This document shows, piece by piece, positions 1 to 7,625 of a stretch of 64,000 nt of DNA; within the stretch, counting starts at the first letter, position 1, and each line of letters opens with the position of its first letter. The DNA comes from Mediterraneibacter butyricigenes (lineage in GTDB: Bacteria; Bacillota; Clostridia; Lachnospirales; Lachnospiraceae), in contig NZ_BHGK01000001.1 of NCBI RefSeq assembly GCF_003574295.1, positions 1,364,001 to 1,428,000 on the forward strand. Direction: 5' to 3'. The translations under genes and the position numbers were made by a program. The notes beneath the pieces were generated by a model. That model was given only the letters and a program-made list of their open reading frames with translations. It was not told where the DNA came from and ran no database searches.

Positions 1-149
1 AACTGAACGGAAAAAATGTAGTCTCCGTTCCGCTTCTGGTGGATGATTACATGGAAATTGGTTATCTCACCCACAACAAAGTGGTCCCGGGACGATTTGC
101 CACCCGCTATATCGAAGCATTGAAGCAACATACTATGTACGAAGACTAA
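1..149 (+). CDS. LysR-type regulator, C-terminal end (partial)
   Basis: The reading frame is open from base 3 and ends at the TAA at 147-149, giving the last 48 residues of a protein whose start lies outside the window. The tail has a pattern typical of the effector-binding domain of LysR-type regulators: a hydrophobic strand, then MEIGYLTHNK, then an RYIEALK helix. The assignment rests on this short tail and is tentative. It runs in the same direction as the small RNA gene and ldh that follow. Confidence 0.45.
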   Translation, partial: LNGKNVVSVPLLVDDYMEIGYLTHNKVVPGRFATRYIEALKQHTMYED

Positions 150-277
150 TCGAATAAGGTCGAATTTTGCAGGTTACAACCTTTTCTTCCCGTTTTGTTT
201 ATACTTTCGTTATAAATTTTCGATTTCTTTTATCAGGTCAACATATTTTAGACATAATTTCTTCGTATACTATAGTC

Positions 278-424
278 AGATAGTTGATAAAGCTATCGCC
301 CCTCATAAAAAATAGCAGGCAACGAGGCCGATCTCGATGCCACATTTTACTCTCATTCCTTTAGATAACTAGAACGACAATGAAATCCCCGTTGGTCGAA
401 AGACTGACGGGGATTTTCGTTGTC
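278..424 (+). ncRNA. Structured small RNA gene, copy 1 (C-rich, terminator-ended)
   Basis: A likely -10 box TATACT lies at 266-271. The predicted transcript has a first hairpin at 279-297, a C-rich single strand (CCCCTCAT, near 298-305), a second hairpin at 318-341 (GGCAACGAG with CTCGATGCC, one central mismatch), a conserved single-stranded box CTCATTCCTTTAGATAACT at 352-370, and a long terminator hairpin at 376-424 with a GAAA loop. A second copy at 1909-2053 conserves the architecture, the two single-stranded boxes and about 80 bases of upstream DNA, while hairpin sequences differ. That is the signature of a stand-alone RNA. The C-rich segments could pair with Shine-Dalgarno sequences, as in known Firmicutes C-rich small RNAs (inference). 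Confidence 0.65.
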
Positions 425-638
425 AGAGTTTTATTTTCAGGAAGTTCTTCCCATCATCATTTTCTTTCAAATCGGACATACTACTCCTGCAGGTTTTATT
501 TTCAAAACTGTATTTCTAAATTTTTCTTTACGTGCTTCATTTTGAAAGTGTTCCTGAGCCTTTCTCTTTTATTTTTCAGGAAACTCTTTCGGCATTATGC
601 CAGATTTTTGAATTTTAATTTTCAGGAGGATCTTTAAT

Positions 639-1724
639 ATGATAAAGAAGAAACATCATGCAACAATTGTCACCACATCCCAGGCTTCTGATGACAGCAG
701 GCACACATCTGCTGCCACCGTATCAAACCGCGTTGGGTCAACTGACACAACGCCAGGCGGCTCCTCTGCGACTTGCGCCGGGGTCAACCTGCGAAAGGTT
801 GCCATCATCGGCTGCGGTTTTGTGGGTTCCGCTTCCGCTTTCAGCCTGATGCAAAGCGGCCTGTTTTCCGAAATGGTTCTGATCGATGCCGACCGCGCCA
901 AAGCAGAAGGAGAAGCCATGGACATCGGCCATGGGATCCCCTTTGCCAGACCCATGAAAATCTACGCCGGTTCCTATGATGATCTGACGGATGCCGCCAT
1001 CATTATCCTGACTGCCGGAGCCGGACAGAAGCCCGGCGAGACCCGACTGGATCTGGTGCATAAAAATATAGGGATTTTCCAGTCCATTCTTCCCGAACTT
1101 TCTTCCCGAAACTGTCAGGGAATCCTTCTGGTGGTCGCAAACCCGGTTGATATTCTGACCTATACCGCCCAGAAACTTTCCGGCTTTCCACGGAACCGTG
1201 TCATCGGATCCGGCACGGTCTTAGATACCGCCCGTTTGAAGTATCAGCTCAGCCAACACCTGAGTGTGGACAGCCGCAGCGTCCATGCATTCATCATCGG
1301 TGAGCACGGCGACAGCGAGATTGCCGCCTGGAGCAGTGCCAATATTTCCGGGATTCCGCTGCACAAATTCTGTGAGATGCGCGGACATTACGCTCACGAA
1401 GAAAACGCTGAAGAAATCGCTGAACAGGTCAAAAACAGTGCCTATGAGATCATTTCCAAAAAGCACGCCACCTATTACGGCATCGCCATGGCCGTCCGCC
1501 GGATCTGCGAAGTCATCATCCGGGATGAGAAATCCATTCTTCCCATTTCTTCCATGATGCAGGGGGAATACGGTATCGAAGACGTAACCTTAAGCATGCC
1601 TGCCATCGTCGGGAAAAACGGAATTGAAACAAAAGTCCCGATTTCCTTAAATGAACAGGAAATCGCCGACCTGCAAAAATCAGCTTCTACCCTGCGGCAG
1701 ATTTTGGACGAGTGTAAAATGTAA
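639..1724 (+). CDS. ldh: L-lactate dehydrogenase with N-terminal extension
   Basis: A 361-residue NAD-dependent L-lactate dehydrogenase, interconverting pyruvate and lactate in the cytoplasm. The Rossmann glycine motif (IIGCGFVGSA) begins near residue 55. The AGAGQKPGETR loop carries the Gln typical of lactate rather than malate dehydrogenase. VANPVDILTY and the catalytic-His motif GEHGDS (near residue 222) follow. The start is set by AGGAGG eight bases upstream of the ATG. Relatives are usually near 315 residues; the extra 45-50 residues at the N-terminus are Ser/Thr/Ala-rich, without a membrane segment or clear signal peptide. The gene stands alone between two small RNA genes, with a terminator just after its stop. 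Confidence 0.93.
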   Translation: MIKKKHHATIVTTSQASDDSRHTSAATVSNRVGSTDTTPGGSSATCAGVNLRKVAIIGCGFVGSASAFSLMQSGLFSEMVLIDADRAKAEGEAMDIGHGIPFARPMKIYAGSYDDLTDAAIIILTAGAGQKPGETRLDLVHKNIGIFQSILPELSSRNCQGILLVVANPVDILTYTAQKLSGFPRNRVIGSGTVLDTARLKYQLSQHLSVDSRSVHAFIIGEHGDSEIAAWSSANISGIPLHKFCEMRGHYAHEENAEEIAEQVKNSAYEIISKKHATYYGIAMAVRRICEVIIRDEKSILPISSMMQGEYGIEDVTLSMPAIVGKNGIETKVPISLNEQEIADLQKSASTLRQILDECKM

Positions 1725-1769
1725 ACGCAAAGTATAACATTTCACAGGCATTGCGAATGCCTGCGTTTT
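1724..1769 (+). terminator. Terminator after ldh
   Basis: Nested inverted repeat: AACGCA (1724-1729) pairs with TGCGTT, enclosing AGGCATT-gcg-AATGCCT, followed by a short T run. It begins at the ldh stop codon. Confidence 0.7.
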
Positions 1770-1908
1770 GACAGAAATCGACAGAAGTCGCCGGATAAAG
1801 AGAATTTCTTAAAAAATATAAACGGGAATTTTATACTTTCATTATAAATTTTCGATTTCTTTTATGGAGTCAACATATTTTGGACATACTTTTTGAGTAT
1901 ACTAATCT

Positions 1909-2053
1909 CAGATAGTTGATAAGACAACTATCTCCCCCCTCATAAAGTAATGGCATCGAGAACAGGCTCGTTGCCACACTTTACTCTCATTCCTTTAGAT
2001 AACTATAAAACAACGAAGCCCGTTAGCCCTTGTGGTTAGCGGGTTTTCGCTGT
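1909..2053 (+). ncRNA. Structured small RNA gene, copy 2 (integration target)
   Basis: Second copy of the RNA at 278-424. The -10 box TATACT is at 1898-1903. Hairpin 1 spans 1910-1933, followed by six consecutive C residues (1934-1939) and TCAT. Hairpin 2 is at 1952-1975 (GGCATCGAG with CTCGTTGCC). The conserved box CTCATTCCTTTAGATAACT begins at 1986, and a terminator hairpin spans about 2010-2050. The mismatch in hairpin 2 changes from A-A to T-T between copies while the paired bases are kept. Its 3' half is the attL of the neighbouring mobile element, so its present terminator probably came from the element. Confidence 0.65.
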
Positions 2054-2055
2054 TC
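1986..2055. repeat. attL of integrative element (3' end of small RNA gene)
   Basis: Direct repeat of 7755-7827. The first 24 bases (CTCATTCCTTTAGATAAC plus TATAAA) are identical in both. The following terminator hairpin is conserved in its stem but has loop CTTGT here and GAAA at the right end. This indicates crossover within the identical box and an element that brings its own terminator to repair the RNA gene. Confidence 0.8.
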
Positions 2056-2076
2056 TGTACTTGTTGCAAAATCCGC

Positions 2077-2100
2077 TTCGGTCAAATCTCGGTCAAATAA
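2077..2100. repeat. Tandem integrase arm-type sites, left end
   Basis: Two tandem copies of TCGGTCAAAT spaced 12 bases apart lie between attL and the integrase gene. A similar pair is found at 7626-7649 near attR. Their position and pairing fit arm-type binding sites for the tyrosine integrase (inference). Confidence 0.5.
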
Positions 2101-2153
2101 TTTTCTAAAGAAATGTTGCACCTTTTCTATTCTCTTTCTTATTCTTGTTCTGA

Positions 2154-3359
2154 TTATATGATTTCCTTATACAAATTCTGTAATTTATCCATTTCCGATT
2201 TTGCTTTATCATCTGTGACGTGCGTATACAAATCCAGTGTGATTGCTATGGAATAATGTCCGAGGAATCCTTGTACTACCTTTGCGTCAATCCCGGCTTC
2301 AAAACAACGCGTTGCAAAAGTATGACGAAGTGCATGTGGATAAAAATGCGGAATCGGTATAAACACTGTCTTGTTTTTCTCTGCCTGCTTTTTTCGTTCC
2401 TTATTGATAGATTTTTCTATCCAGTCTAACGTCACTTGAAAGGTGTGTTCTGTAATCGGTTTTCCGTTCTTTCCAACAAACACAAGATTTTCAAATCCCT
2501 CTAATGGTTGCCATTCACTAGCTGACAACTGCATTTCTTTCAACTGAATCCACTGACGTTTTAAAGCCTTATACACACTGTCCTGCATGGGAATCGTCCG
2601 TATACTGTTCTTTGTCTTTGGTGTCTGGTACTTGAATACATACTTCTTTGTTTCCTTATCTTTGATATACACCAACGTTTTATTTACAGAAATTTCCCGT
2701 TTCCGAAAATCTACATCATCCCATGTAAGCCCAAGCAGTTCTCCGCCACGCATTCCCGTTCCGAGTGCTACCTGTATGAGATTCTCGTGTATTCTCTCCT
2801 TTGCGTGTTCCAATACTTCCCGTTGTTCTTTCACAGTCAGTACCCGTATCTGTTTTGTCTTTGTTTTGGGAACTTCCACTCCTGCACATGGGTTGAATGT
2901 AAGAATCCTGTTATGCACTGCATATTTGAACATAGCATTGAGAATATTATACACATCCCGTATAGTCTTTGTGCTGTAATCATCATCTGCCATATTCTGA
3001 AGCAGACGTTCCAAAATAATCGGATTAAAATCTGCCACACGTTGTTTTCCTATCTGCTTCTTTATGTAACGTCTGTAAAAATCATCATAACGTACTTGTG
3101 TACTCTCCTTGATAGTCCGCTTCTTATGGGTATTCAGCCAGATATCAAACCATGTATCCAGAGTGATATTATCGCCCTTTCCTTTCAACCCATGCTTGAC
3201 TTCATAGCGTAAATCTTCCATTTCTTGAACTAACTTTTTTAAATCCGCATTATCTTTTGTATACGTTTCTCCTTTGTAATAAAACCGCCCTCTGTAAATT
3301 CCGCTTTTTCTCTGCATAATTCCCGGCGGTAATGGATTTCCTTTTAAGTCCTTGCCCAA
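2154..3359 (-). CDS. int: Tyrosine-type site-specific integrase
   Basis: A 401-residue recombinase that integrates and excises the element at the small RNA 3' end. An N-terminal arm-binding/AP2-like region (residues 1-70) and a SAM-like core-binding domain (about 75-170) precede the catalytic domain. There the first Arg is in GTGMRGGELLGLTW, the HxxR box is HALRHTFATR, the second His is in FLGHYS, and the Tyr nucleophile is in LDLYTHV. The architecture matches Tn916/phage-type integrases. The stop codon is about 100 bases from attL, the usual arrangement. The gene ends a leftward operon (110-residue protein, rep, xis, int). Confidence 0.93.
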   Translation of the reverse strand: MGKDLKGNPLPPGIMQRKSGIYRGRFYYKGETYTKDNADLKKLVQEMEDLRYEVKHGLKGKGDNITLDTWFDIWLNTHKKRTIKESTQVRYDDFYRRYIKKQIGKQRVADFNPIILERLLQNMADDDYSTKTIRDVYNILNAMFKYAVHNRILTFNPCAGVEVPKTKTKQIRVLTVKEQREVLEHAKERIHENLIQVALGTGMRGGELLGLTWDDVDFRKREISVNKTLVYIKDKETKKYVFKYQTPKTKNSIRTIPMQDSVYKALKRQWIQLKEMQLSASEWQPLEGFENLVFVGKNGKPITEHTFQVTLDWIEKSINKERKKQAEKNKTVFIPIPHFYPHALRHTFATRCFEAGIDAKVVQGFLGHYSIAITLDLYTHVTDDKAKSEMDKLQNLYKEII

Positions 3360-3426
3360 TCTGCACGCTCCTTTCCGTGCAAGGACTATCAGAACTGGTC
3401 TGACAGTATTATATGCTTATTTGTGT

Positions 3427-3660
3427 TTATACTGCAATTACTTCATATTTATTTTTCAGATTATGCCCTTCGTTTTTCTTCAAAAACTGGTCTAAAACCT
3501 CAGAGCGTATAAGAATCTTATTTCCAATCCTTATGACCGGAATCTTCTGCCATGTAATCAGCTTTCGCAGATTATTTCTTCCAATTCCCGTATACTCTGA
3601 CGCTTCATTCACTGTAAGGGCTTTCTTTGTCTGTATCGTGTTCTGTGTATGTTCTGTCAA
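3427..3660 (-). CDS. xis: Excisionase (Tn916 Xis-like)
   Basis: A 77-residue DNA-binding protein. A winged-helix/MerR-like fold is indicated by LTVNEASEYTGIGRNNLRKL followed by IPVIRIGNKILIRSEVLDQFL, the typical excisionase pattern of a helix-turn-helix and a wing ending in a helix. It should direct integrase toward excision. It sits between int and the initiator gene, and its start overlaps the initiator's 3' end by 56 bases, suggesting translational coupling. Confidence 0.85.
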   Translation of the reverse strand: MTEHTQNTIQTKKALTVNEASEYTGIGRNNLRKLITWQKIPVIRIGNKILIRSEVLDQFLKKNEGHNLKNKYEVIAV

Positions 3661-4741
3661 AGATTCTCCTTTCTTCTTCCCTCAAAAGGAAAGATTTTTT
3701 ATAGTCCTCATATATGCGTTGTTGTTCTTCGTTCATCTGCCCCCGTTCTATTAGCTGGCGGATATAATCTCTGTTATCCAGTTTTCCGATTTTATCCATT
3801 AGCTTTAAAGAGGGCGAAACTGCTACGTTCAGCCACTGCCATGTTCGTTCCAGTGTCTTTTTCTCTGGATTCATGGTCAACTTTATCTTCCCTACATCCT
3901 GCATGAGTTCTTCCCACGGGGGATAAGTAGGATAAAGCCGTTTTCTTGTAACCGTGCTGTTTTCCGGCTTCTGTAAAAACCGCACTTTCTCGTTTAATAC
4001 AGACAACGCAATCCGTGCCACATCCCTGTCTTTCAGAAGTTCTTCTACTAATCTGACCGCTTTTTTGTGCCGGAATCGAAGTTCATATCTGTTCCAGTCC
4101 GGGTTGAGTTCTTTTCCGAACTTTTCTGCCTGTTCATATCCCTTTTCATAGAATGTAATCCGAAAATCACTGTGTTTACTGCCGAGATATAGTGTTTTTC
4201 CCTGCGCTTCTATTTCATCCTCTTTCAGTCTATCAGAACGATTCTCTGCTGTATCACGCAACTGACTAGATATCAGCCCCTCGTTTTTCAGACGAATCAA
4301 TTCCGGGATAGACAGATAAGGCTTTGTATCGTCGATTGCCAAGTCTATCCTCGGAAAATTCACCGGGTATCTGCAAACTCTTTCCAGAAAATCAAACCAT
4401 GTTTCCTTATTCATCATAAGGAAATTTTCATAATTCCTGCACCCCGAACCACTCATAAGAATCTGAAATCCCTCATACTGTGCATTTCCTGTCGGTTTCA
4501 GAATCTTGATATTGTCAAATCTTGCTATCAGTTCGTGTCCAGCAATTCCTTTTTCCTTACCATGCAGTTCCATAAAACTCAGTGGAATCCGCAAGATATC
4601 TTCTATGATTATGAACACGTCTACACCTTTGACAGTAATCTGACACCAGTCAATCAGTGCTGTCAAATCTTCTTTCTGACGAGTTACCCCCCTGTTAGTA
4701 TAGGGGGGTTCTGAAATTTTCATTACCTCTGTTATCATCAT
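3605..4741 (-). CDS. Rolling-circle replication/mobilization initiator (Tn916 Orf20/MobT-like)
   Basis: A 378-residue Rep_trans-family protein. Such proteins nick the element's origin, allowing rolling-circle replication and mobilization by a helper conjugation machine. Visible motifs are IDWCQITVKG near residue 32, FPRIDLAIDD near residue 130 (strand with acidic metal-binding residues), LYLGSKHSDFRITFYEKG near residue 192 (the region of the catalytic Tyr in this family) and RYELRFRHKKA. No FtsK/TcpA coupling gene is present, so the element is probably mobilizable rather than self-transmissible. The ATG at 4741 follows GAAAGGCAGGGATG. Confidence 0.85.
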   Translation of the reverse strand: MMITEVMKISEPPYTNRGVTRQKEDLTALIDWCQITVKGVDVFIIIEDILRIPLSFMELHGKEKGIAGHELIARFDNIKILKPTGNAQYEGFQILMSGSGCRNYENFLMMNKETWFDFLERVCRYPVNFPRIDLAIDDTKPYLSIPELIRLKNEGLISSQLRDTAENRSDRLKEDEIEAQGKTLYLGSKHSDFRITFYEKGYEQAEKFGKELNPDWNRYELRFRHKKAVRLVEELLKDRDVARIALSVLNEKVRFLQKPENSTVTRKRLYPTYPPWEELMQDVGKIKLTMNPEKKTLERTWQWLNVAVSPSLKLMDKIGKLDNRDYIRQLIERGQMNEEQQRIYEDYKKSFLLREEERRIFDRTYTEHDTDKESPYSE

Positions 4742-4761
4742 CCCTGCCTTTCGTAGTATGC

Positions 4762-4787
4762 CGTGGCTTTCGCCACGTTCCCGGAAC
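4762..4787. other. Paired hairpins upstream of the initiator (candidate nick region)
   Basis: CGTGGC-TTTC-GCCACG (4762-4777) is a perfect six-base-pair hairpin, followed at once by the palindrome GTTCCCGGAAC (4777-4787), 20 to 45 bases upstream of the initiator start. Rolling-circle initiators often nick in or beside such hairpins near their own gene; that role is inferred. Confidence 0.35.
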
Positions 4788-4855
4788 TTCCTCTACTCCC
4801 TTTGCTCCTTTCACGCTGTACGGAGCAGTCCGCAGAGAATTTCCGGGAACAGTCT

Positions 4856-5188
4856 CTACACGTTTCCTTTTCCGGTAACAACACGGATACCCTTGCAGGA
4901 GATTCTGTCCACCAATACCGGGAAGTTTCCTCTCTGCACATAAGGGGCATATACCGCTTCTTCTAGTTCTACCACTGTGTAAGGCTCTACCTTTGGAAGT
5001 TCTGTTGCTTCCAGACGGATATCTACGCTGTTTCCAAGTTTCATGCTTCCGAGGTGAAGTTTCAATGCTTCCACTTCCTCGGTTTTCTTCCGGGTTTCCT
5101 TATCATACTTGTAGCAGTAGTCTGCTCCCATGTAACGGAGTTCCCCGAACGCTTCTCTGACCTGTTCTTTTGTCAATGTAATCTGCAT
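4856..5188 (-). CDS. Conserved small protein of Tn916-type elements
   Basis: A 110-residue protein with no recognised domain. It has an amphipathic N-terminus (MQITLTKEQVREAFGELRYMG), a charged middle and a C-terminal beta-rich part. The ATG at 5188 is preferred over one nine codons upstream because AGGAG lies eight bases before it. It is the first gene of the leftward operon and precedes the initiator, a position often held by small accessory genes in Tn916-like elements. Function unknown. Confidence 0.65.
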   Translation of the reverse strand: MQITLTKEQVREAFGELRYMGADYCYKYDKETRKKTEEVEALKLHLGSMKLGNSVDIRLEATELPKVEPYTVVELEEAVYAPYVQRGNFPVLVDRISCKGIRVVTGKGNV

Positions 5189-5304
5189 GCTACATTTCTC
5201 CTTTTTTGAAATCATGGTGAATGAGTGTCTGGTAAGTGTGACAAGTCCTTTTCATATCCACGTCTATATTTATTTCATTACTTTTCTCCTTACCTCTTAA
5301 CCTC

Positions 5305-5333
5305 ATCATAGACCTATTTTTTCTTCTTGTCAA
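5305..5333 (-). promoter_or_regulatory. Promoter of the leftward rep-xis-int operon
   Basis: On the minus strand, TTGACA (5328-5333) and TATGAT (5305-5310) are separated by exactly 17 bases. The transcript would have a leader of about 110 bases before the 110-residue gene. Confidence 0.75.
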
Positions 5334-5419
5334 CAATTATTTTACTTTTTCCCTTACTTTTTATTTTTGTATTTCAAACGCTTAACTATATCTTTTTATA
5401 ACTTATTATAATTTTACCC

Positions 5420-5448
5420 TTACATTTATCCTTATCTTGTGTTATGAT
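5420..5448 (+). promoter_or_regulatory. Promoter of the XRE regulator
   Basis: TTACAT (5420-5425) and TATGAT (5443-5448) with a 17-base spacer, just upstream of the XRE gene. The heptamer CCCTTAC overlaps the -35 box at 5417-5423 and recurs at 5351-5357; TCCTTAC occurs near 5288. These repeats lie between the divergent promoters and may be regulator-binding sites (inference). Confidence 0.6.
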
Positions 5449-5471
5449 GAAAACAGAAACGAGGTGTGCAT

Positions 5472-6311
5472 ATGTTTGTGAATAAAGAAGCAGTAGGAAA
5501 ACGAATTTTACAGATACGCAAGAAATACGGTTACAGTATGCAGAAGTTTGGGGAAATCATAGATAATGCCCCGAAAGGCTCTGTAAACAGTTGGGAAAAG
5601 GGTGTGAATCTTCCCAATGAGAAACGCTTGAAGCAGATTGCCACGTTGGGCAATATGACGCTGAATGAACTTCTGTATGGTTCATTTAAAGAATATGTAG
5701 ATATGCTTATCACAGAAAAACTGGGGATTGAACTGCCGGAAGAATTTACCAGAACTTTCTATTCTCTTTTAGAGCAGAACGGATTTACCTACGGGGATGA
5801 TATCGAAATTGTCCGGCTTGTAAACGGCTTTCTGACTTATCATAACCTTACAACAAAAGAAACCGCCATTTTCTATCAGCCAACTGCATACTCCGGCGAT
5901 TATTTTGACGGTATCATACAAAAAGCGGATTCTTCCGTTCTGGTCTGCCGGGCATATGCAGATAAGGCAAACAACACCTTACATATCATTCCGGCTTTTG
6001 AGAATGGACAGACTGAGGAAGTAGCAGACTTCTTTCATGCACTGAAAAGCATAACCGCTCCACACAACAACAATTATTTCACTTCCGGCTTTCTGACACT
6101 CGGACTGGCATTGAGAGATTCCAAAGTAATTATCTATGGAATTGATGAAAAACAGGGAACAGCACAGGTAATCCCTTACGAATATGATTGCGAATCAGAC
6201 GCTTATATCCAGAATGAACATCTGGCATATACCAGACAGGATAGCTTTTTCCGAGAAGCCACGAAAGAAGCGGTCTATCGGAAAATGCAATCCGACAGAA
6301 GTAACCCATAA
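5472..6311 (+). CDS. XRE-family regulator of the mobile element
   Basis: A 279-residue protein with an N-terminal Cro/CI-type helix-turn-helix (residues 5-60: VGKRILQIRKKYGYSMQKFG, then GSVNSWEKG). The long C-terminal region (about 70-279) does not match a family I recognise; it could sense a signal or multimerise. The ATG at 5472 is chosen over a GTG six bases earlier because GAGG lies seven bases upstream. It is divergent from the rep-xis-int operon and probably controls it. A strong terminator follows. Confidence 0.8.
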   Translation: MFVNKEAVGKRILQIRKKYGYSMQKFGEIIDNAPKGSVNSWEKGVNLPNEKRLKQIATLGNMTLNELLYGSFKEYVDMLITEKLGIELPEEFTRTFYSLLEQNGFTYGDDIEIVRLVNGFLTYHNLTTKETAIFYQPTAYSGDYFDGIIQKADSSVLVCRAYADKANNTLHIIPAFENGQTEEVADFFHALKSITAPHNNNYFTSGFLTLGLALRDSKVIIYGIDEKQGTAQVIPYEYDCESDAYIQNEHLAYTRQDSFFREATKEAVYRKMQSDRSNP

Positions 6312-6318
6312 GATAAAC

Positions 6319-6357
6319 AAGAGGACTTGCAAGGTTTGTGACCTTTCAAGTCCTCTT
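6319..6357 (+). terminator. Terminator after the XRE regulator
   Basis: AAGAGGACTTG pairs with CAAGTCCTCTT, with an inner AGGT/ACCT stem, eight bases after the stop codon. Confidence 0.75.
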
Positions 6358-6390
6358 ATGTATCATGATGGTATTGGCTGTGTCCGTTCC

Positions 6391-6436
6391 GTAAAGGACT
6401 GCCCTACGGCGTCTCGGCTTCGCCTTGTTCCTTTAC
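6391..6436. other. Structured segment in the mobile element
   Basis: GTAAAGGA (6391-6398) pairs with TCCTTTAC (near 6429-6436), enclosing a GC-rich inner stem (GGCG with CGCC). It lies between the terminator of the regulator and the end of the cargo genes. It could be a terminator for the leftward cargo or a single-strand origin; no evidence decides. Confidence 0.35.
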
Positions 6437-6481
6437 CTCACTAATAATAATGTTCTGATAGCAGAACTCTTACTTATACTT

Positions 6482-6850
6482 TTATCTTACTATTCTTTCA
6501 ATTTTTACCGTTTCACCATCAATATTATACTTAAAAAAATAAAATTTAATAACATTTCCTTCTGATACTTGTTCTAGATCACCTTTACACTTAGTACAAT
6601 CTAAACTAACTTTTGTCGTATCAAAAAATAGACTACTTTCTTCCTTCTCATTTAGTTCTATTAAAAGTGTATCAAAAGTTTTCTCTACAACAACCCCACT
6701 CAAATGAAACCAATGAGAATTATCATCTCCACTAGAACGCAACTCCATATTTTGACGATTCTCCTTAAAAACATTTCCTTTTACGCCAAGCACAATTAAT
6801 ACTATTGCAAGCAAAAGTATGATTAACAAAATCAATCGTTTCTTATCCAT
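6482..6850 (-). CDS. Small single-span membrane protein (element cargo)
   Basis: A 122-residue protein with one strongly hydrophobic N-terminal helix (residues 4-22, RLILLIILLLAIVLIVLG) and an extracytoplasmic domain of about 95 residues containing two Cys (CTKC). The ATG at 6850 lies inside the last codons of the upstream peptidase-like gene (eight-base overlap), so the two are probably translationally coupled. An ORF extended to 6892 would lie wholly inside the neighbour. No family recognised. Pairing with a peptidase-like gene could mean an inhibitor, immunity or processing partner (inference). Confidence 0.6.
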   Translation of the reverse strand: MDKKRLILLIILLLAIVLIVLGVKGNVFKENRQNMELRSSGDDNSHWFHLSGVVVEKTFDTLLIELNEKEESSLFFDTTKVSLDCTKCKGDLEQVSEGNVIKFYFFKYNIDGETVKIERIVR

Positions 6851-7484
6851 TAAATGTAGCCCCCGATATGTCTGTCCAACTATCAAAATCAAAATTCAAA
6901 TAACGTACTGTATCCCCCCATCCATCAAATACCATCAATGTATGTACTGTATTTCCAGAATTATATGCTCGCAAAGTTGCATATCCCTCTGCTGCCATTG
7001 AATGCCCCGCACGTTCTCCAGTATCACTGCTAATTATACCACAATGGACAACTGCTATATCTCCTCTATCAATGCAATTAGTGAAAAAATTATAATTGGG
7101 ACTATAGTCAGTATTTTGTGTTACAGAAACATTCTTTCCAGCACAAAAGTCCACAAATCCAGGTCCAATATTGCCAATAGTTGTTGAACCATATGTTATT
7201 CCTCCACTCTCCGATGAAACTGTCGTTCCTGTTGAATCCCAAATATCCATATAATCACCTGCAATATCTGTATAATCAACAGCATTATAATATGCACCAC
7301 ATGCTAATAATGCACTAACTGCACATGCATAATGTCCTGTTACACTTTCTATATACGGCTCATTAAAGGAAATAAATTCTTGAAGATGATTTGTTGAAAC
7401 AAGCGTGTAGTTTTCATAAACTTCAGCAACATCTAGCAAAACCTCATCCCAAGTAGCTGGGTCTTTTCCCCTACTCTCATTCAA
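6843..7484 (-). CDS. Papain-like cysteine-peptidase-like protein, N-terminus apparently missing
   Basis: 213 codons open from a TTG at 7484 with no convincing ribosome-binding site; an in-frame TAG lies seven codons upstream. The sequence has a Cys-helix motif (VTGHYACAVSALLACGAYYN, near residue 50), a His motif (AGHSMAAEGYA, near 165) and an Asp segment (VFDGWGDT, near 190), the order seen in papain-fold peptidases. Secreted peptidases of this kind normally carry a signal peptide and propeptide, absent here. It is either a truncated gene or one with an unusual start. Confidence 0.55.
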   Translation of the reverse strand: MNESRGKDPATWDEVLLDVAEVYENYTLVSTNHLQEFISFNEPYIESVTGHYACAVSALLACGAYYNAVDYTDIAGDYMDIWDSTGTTVSSESGGITYGSTTIGNIGPGFVDFCAGKNVSVTQNTDYSPNYNFFTNCIDRGDIAVVHCGIISSDTGERAGHSMAAEGYATLRAYNSGNTVHTLMVFDGWGDTVRYLNFDFDSWTDISGATFNG

Positions 7485-7625
7485 TGACAGTACTGTTTTT
7501 TCTAATGTTTACTTTAATAATATATCTTATTTCCTATTTTGTCTATATTTTTTTATGTTTATTTCAAATATTTCATTCTATTTTATTTTTATCAAACTAT
7601 TTTCAAACAAATCCAAACAAAGAAT

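Noticed and set aside
380-637. 85-codon ORF upstream of ldh
   Set aside because: It starts inside the small RNA terminator and ends at the ldh Shine-Dalgarno; Phe/Ser-rich composition reflects T-rich leader DNA.
4738-4950. 70-codon minus-strand ORF overlapping the initiator start
   Set aside because: No ribosome-binding site, and it overlaps the better-supported 110-residue gene over half its length; the sequence is better explained by hairpins near the initiator.
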